Below are positions 6,771-9,238 of a stretch of 9,238 bases of DNA, piece by piece. The notes below the pieces were generated by a model. That model was not told the origin of the DNA. It did no database searches and saw nothing but the letters and a program-made list of their open reading frames with translations. Every line of letters begins with the position of its first letter. Within the stretch, counting starts at the first letter, position 1. The translations under genes and the position numbers were made by a program. The stretch is from Candidatus Poribacteria bacterium (GTDB lineage: Bacteria > Poribacteria > WGA-4E > WGA-3G): NCBI GenBank assembly GCA_009835515.1, contig VXXH01000113.1, positions 1-9,238 of the forward strand, written 5' to 3'.

Positions 6771-6865
6771 TAGTTGTCAGTTATCAGAGCGATTTTTTCT
6801 GCGAAAAAATCTGTCAGTTTTCAGTAGTTATCAGTTGTCAGAACGATTTTTTCTGCGAAAAAATC
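6771..6865 (+). repeat. Direct repeat with two identical AT-rich hairpins
   Basis: Two units begin at 6771 and 6825, 54 bases apart, with their first 41 bases almost identical. Each carries GATTTTTTC, loop TGC and GAAAAAATC: 6791-6811 and 6845-6865. The stems are perfect 9-bp palindromic pairs. The units differ by A/G swaps in the heptamer part, which suggests an old duplication. Confidence 0.8.
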
Positions 6866-6957
6866 TTGCCTCGCAGTGAGAGTTTTCAGTAAAGAGACCT
6901 TTTGAATTGTCCCAACCCTCTTTTAACTGATAACTGATAACCGATAACTGACAACTA
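6771..6957 (+). repeat. 187-bp inverted-repeat intergenic element with heptamer tandem repeats
   Basis: TAGTTGTCAGTTATCAG (6771-6787) is the reverse complement of 6941-6957 with one mismatch, so the element has 17-bp terminal inverted repeats. Its right flank is a tandem of 7-base units (ACTGATA, ACTGATA, ACCGATA, ACTGACA) from about 6926. A second imperfect inner stem joins 6881-6896 (AGTTTTCAGTAAAGAG) to about 6919-6936. No protein is encoded in 6767-7011. It resembles MITE-like or short tandemly repeated elements that spread through some bacterial genomes. It follows guaA by four bases and could also end or stabilise the transcript. Confidence 0.75.
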
Positions 6958-6960
6958 TTC

Positions 6961-6987
6961 TTACTGACAACTGATAACTGATAACCC
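6961..6987 (+). repeat. Extra partial copy of the heptamer-repeat end
   Basis: TTACTGACAACTGATAACTG and the following ATAACCC (6961-6987) repeat the same 7-base units as 6925-6957 in the same orientation. They sit just outside the inverted-repeat element and 24 bases before the next gene. The copy may be a remnant of a second insertion or of slippage within the tandem units. Confidence 0.65.
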
Positions 6988-7011
6988 GTACGCTAAAAAC
7001 TACTAAAAAAT

Positions 7012-7734
7012 ATGGAAACAAGCATCTCTACTGACACAGAACAGAGCATCAATTTATGGCATAAATGCACAGGGTGCAAGGAAGTCGTTTTCAGAGGAGA
7101 ACTCGAACGAAACCTCTATACTTGCTCACACTGCGGCGCGCTGTTTCCTTTACTCGCCGAGAAACGTCTCGAATACCTGTTGGATGATCTATCAGTCGCA
7201 AAAATCAGTTCAACCAACGCTGCTGGCTTTACCGCCGAAGGGACGATTTCAGAGTATCCCGCGTGTCTCTTCATCGCTGATATAGATGTGATTCCCGCAG
7301 AGATTGATGTGTCCCTGCTGCTGGCGGCCATTGAAAACGCCTTACACAAACGAATTCCACTGATCACGATCATCGCGTGCCAACCGGAGGGATATGAAGA
7401 TACGTTGAAAGAAACCCCCTATTTAACAATGCAAATGGAACAACTCGCGGAGGCTTCGCTACCGCATATCACAGTTATGACTGAAACGGAGGTGTACCCA
7501 CTCGCGACGCATCTCCCTATTGGCGAATTGGTTATCGCGGAAGGGACAGCGACCATCAAAAAATCGGCACTGCCGAATCTACAACCCGCACTACATGCTC
7601 CAGAAGAACAACTCATCACGCAGGCACCCACATTAAAAACAGGCATAGTGCCTGATATAAGCGTTGATTGCTATATTCCGCGCGAAGAGCTCCCTAACGT
7701 GTTAGGGCTATTTCTCAAATTTTTCTCGCCATAG
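7012..7734 (+). CDS. AccD-like zinc-ribbon protein, divergent and probably non-catalytic
   Basis: This 240-residue protein resembles the beta subunit of acetyl-CoA carboxylase carboxyltransferase (AccD, about 290-305 residues). The N-terminus LWHKCTGCKEVVFRGELERNLYTCSHC is clearly AccD-type. Zinc ligands C19, C22, C38 and C41 have exactly the spacing of E. coli C27, C30, C46 and C49. Crotonase-like segments follow: PLITIIA (116-122), LPHITVMTE (150-158), IGELVIAEG (170-178) and the final TGIVPDISVDCYIPREEL. However, SGGARMQE is replaced by CQPEGYED (123-130), TDPTMGGVSASFA by TETEVYPLATHLP (157-169), and the glycine-rich stretch before it is missing. Oxyanion and CoA-binding loops are therefore lost. 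It may be a regulatory or structural paralogue. No Shine-Dalgarno precedes ATG 7012. AccD homology is visible; loss of catalysis is inferred. Confidence 0.8.
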   Translation: METSISTDTEQSINLWHKCTGCKEVVFRGELERNLYTCSHCGALFPLLAEKRLEYLLDDLSVAKISSTNAAGFTAEGTISEYPACLFIADIDVIPAEIDVSLLLAAIENALHKRIPLITIIACQPEGYEDTLKETPYLTMQMEQLAEASLPHITVMTETEVYPLATHLPIGELVIAEGTATIKKSALPNLQPALHAPEEQLITQAPTLKTGIVPDISVDCYIPREELPNVLGLFLKFFSP

Positions 7735-7772
7735 TTGATTGACACCACACCACCTACAATTTACGGGTAAAA

Positions 7773-9095
7773 ATGGAACAAGACGTTTCGAGCAACGTTA
7801 TGAGGACGTTCAGAACTCTCGACAAAAAATCCAATCGAACCGCTTTTATCACACAGAAATTTGAAGAGACCTTCGGTGGTCCTCCCACATTCATCGCATC
7901 CGCCCCGGGCAGAGTGAACCTTATCGGCGAACATACTGATTACAACAACGGTTACGTGTTTCCTGTCGCGATCAATAAATATATCAACATCGCTGCGCGT
8001 AAACGACCGGATCGGCGTGTCACGCTGTATGCCCTGGACGTGGACGATTCTTGGGAATTTAGCCTTGACACACTGCCTACAATCCCGCCACAGGCACCCA
8101 CTTGGAGTCACTATTTCATCGGCGTGGCATCTCTCCTCCTTCGGAAGTCACGCGATCACGATCATCGTGATGGCGTGCTTCCGACAGCATCAGGGAGAGA
8201 AATCGCTGGGATAGATGCAGTTATCACAGGGGATGTGCCAATTGGCGCGGGGTTAAGTTCTTCAGCCGCGCTTTCAGTCGCTGCAGCACTTGCTTTTTTA
8301 ACTGCGGGTTCTGAACCTGAAGTAGTAGAATCGGAGGATAACAAGAAAAAACTCGCCGAATTGTGTCAACGCGTAGAACATGAATTCGTTGATGTTAAGT
8401 GTGGTATCATGGATCAGACGATTTCGTTGTTAGGACAAGAAAACCACGCACTGTTCCTTGATTGTCGTTCGCTTGAATATGAGCATGTTCCGCTTAATTT
8501 GGCAGAGCACGTTATCACGATTTGCAACACGAAGATAAAACGGGAACTCGCTGCCTCTGAATACAACAAACGGCGCGCGGAATGCGAAAGAGGTGTCGAT
8601 ATTCTGAGTCGGTGGATACCGGGTATCTCTTCATTACGTGATATCGCGCTAACGGATTTCAAAAAATATGAAGAAGAATTACCGGCATTAACACAAAAAA
8701 GATGCAGGTATGTAATTGAGGAAAATGCACGCGTATTAGATGCGGTTTCCGTGCTTAAGGGACGCAGCCAAAGCACATCGGATAAAACAGATGGATCGCT
8801 TGGACAATTTGGGAATCTAATGAACGCCTCACATAACGGGCTGCGTGATGATTACGAAGTTAGTTGTAAAGAGTTAGATCTGCTGACCGACATCGCACGT
8901 AGCATCACTGGAGTAATTGGAAGTCGTATGACGGGCGCAGGGTTTGGTGGATGCACAGTCAGTATTGTTCATCAAGAAGCTTTAGAGATGTTCCAGACCC
9001 GTGTAACAACGGAATACCACCAACAGACCGGCATTGCACCTGAAATTTATCTCTGTAATGTCAGTGACGGCGCACAAGTTTTTCGGCTTTTTTAA
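7773..9095 (+). CDS. galK: Galactokinase
   Basis: This GHMP-family kinase phosphorylates galactose at C1 with ATP, the first committed step of the Leloir pathway, in the cytoplasm. The galactokinase signature APGRVNLIGEHTDYNNG lies at 44-60, with the catalytic-site Arg47. The ATP-binding motif PIGAGLSSSAAL is at 156-167, the catalytic base Asp214 is in KCGIMDQ, and the third GHMP motif MTGAGFGGCTV is at 386-396. At 440 residues it is longer than the usual 380-390. It has a longer N-terminus (about 18 residues) and charged loops at about 124-146, 179-193 and 330-343. The third motif and C-terminus are intact. ATG 7773 is taken; ATG 7800 is an in-frame alternative, and neither has a strong Shine-Dalgarno. 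It lies 38 bases after the AccD-like gene and may be co-transcribed. No galT, galE or galM is in view. Confidence 0.95.
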   Translation: MEQDVSSNVMRTFRTLDKKSNRTAFITQKFEETFGGPPTFIASAPGRVNLIGEHTDYNNGYVFPVAINKYINIAARKRPDRRVTLYALDVDDSWEFSLDTLPTIPPQAPTWSHYFIGVASLLLRKSRDHDHRDGVLPTASGREIAGIDAVITGDVPIGAGLSSSAALSVAAALAFLTAGSEPEVVESEDNKKKLAELCQRVEHEFVDVKCGIMDQTISLLGQENHALFLDCRSLEYEHVPLNLAEHVITICNTKIKRELAASEYNKRRAECERGVDILSRWIPGISSLRDIALTDFKKYEEELPALTQKRCRYVIEENARVLDAVSVLKGRSQSTSDKTDGSLGQFGNLMNASHNGLRDDYEVSCKELDLLTDIARSITGVIGSRMTGAGFGGCTVSIVHQEALEMFQTRVTTEYHQQTGIAPEIYLCNVSDGAQVFRLF

Positions 9096-9122
9096 ATATT
9101 AGGTTTCTGTTCCGATTTGTCC

Positions 9123-9208
9123 TGCTTCGCAGTGAGAACCAAAACGGGTTTCTGATGAAGAAACCAAAAACGGAAGCCGTAATGTTATGTAGTTCTCACT
9201 GCAAAGCA
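9123..9208 (+). repeat. Inverted-repeat element downstream of galK
   Basis: TGCTTCGCAGTGAGAACC (9123-9140) and AGTTCTCACTGCAAAGCA (9191-9208) are reverse complements at 16 of 18 positions, bounding 86 bases. Inside are a perfect 7-bp hairpin GGTTTCT/AGAAACC (9147-9153 with 9159-9165) and a short ACGG/CCGT stem (9170-9180). No gene or T-run terminator is visible in 9096-9238. The same motif occurs at 6867-6881 in the other repeat-rich spacer, so it is probably a dispersed genomic repeat. Confidence 0.7.
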
Positions 9209-9238
9209 TCTACGGAATGAGGCTTCATGGGTCAAACC

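Noticed and set aside
6771..6987. CRISPR array, because of repeated short units
   Set aside because: The units are 7-base tandem heptamers and one 54-base direct duplication with divergent parts. There are no regular 25-37-base repeats with unique spacers, and no cas genes nearby.
7735..7760. galK promoter (TTGATT or TTGACA with TACAAT at 7755-7760)
   Set aside because: The spacers would be 14 and 10 bases, too short for a sigma-70 promoter.

Overview
The window is bacterial chromosomal DNA, about half G+C by eye. All recognisable genes lie on the + strand. Two lipoprotein signal peptides, one on a protein ending in an OmpA-like peptidoglycan-binding domain, indicate a diderm (two-membrane) cell. 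Intergenic heptamer repeats of the ACTGATA / TATCAGT type, the DUF4398-like lipoprotein pair and an RNase G gene next to a PglZ-type gene end would fit an uncultured lineage such as Candidatus Poribacteria. That placement is an impression without any database search.

Layout. Bases 1-78 are the last codons of a PglZ/alkaline-phosphatase-like protein. A 240-base leader follows, with a TATAAT box and a segment resembling the core of a cobalamin riboswitch. It leads into a ribonuclease G gene (319-1881) with a very strong Shine-Dalgarno. A 17-bp perfect hairpin and a consensus sigma-70 promoter then introduce rplU and rpmA (2017-2611), which overlap by 11 bases and end at a clear intrinsic terminator (2644-2694). 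Next come two lipoprotein genes of the same helical-repeat type (2768-3181 and 3214-4860), probably one operon acting at the outer membrane/peptidoglycan interface, then a small His/Cys-rich unknown gene (4867-5154) and guaA (5195-6766).

A 245-base spacer (6767-7011) has no gene. It holds a 187-bp inverted-repeat element with heptamer repeats at its ends and two identical AT-rich hairpins inside. After it come an AccD-like zinc-ribbon gene that has lost the carboxyltransferase glycine loops (7012-7734), galK (7773-9095), and a tail (9096-9238) with another inverted repeat whose motif also occurs in the 6767-7011 spacer.

How the genes work together. Most are housekeeping genes: RNA processing, ribosomal proteins, GMP synthesis and galactose phosphorylation. 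No single pathway unites them. I saw no evident new multi-gene defence or biosynthetic system. The most unusual items are the AccD-like pseudo-enzyme, the riboswitch-like RNase G leader, the OmpA-like domain lacking its usual Asp, and the repeat elements.
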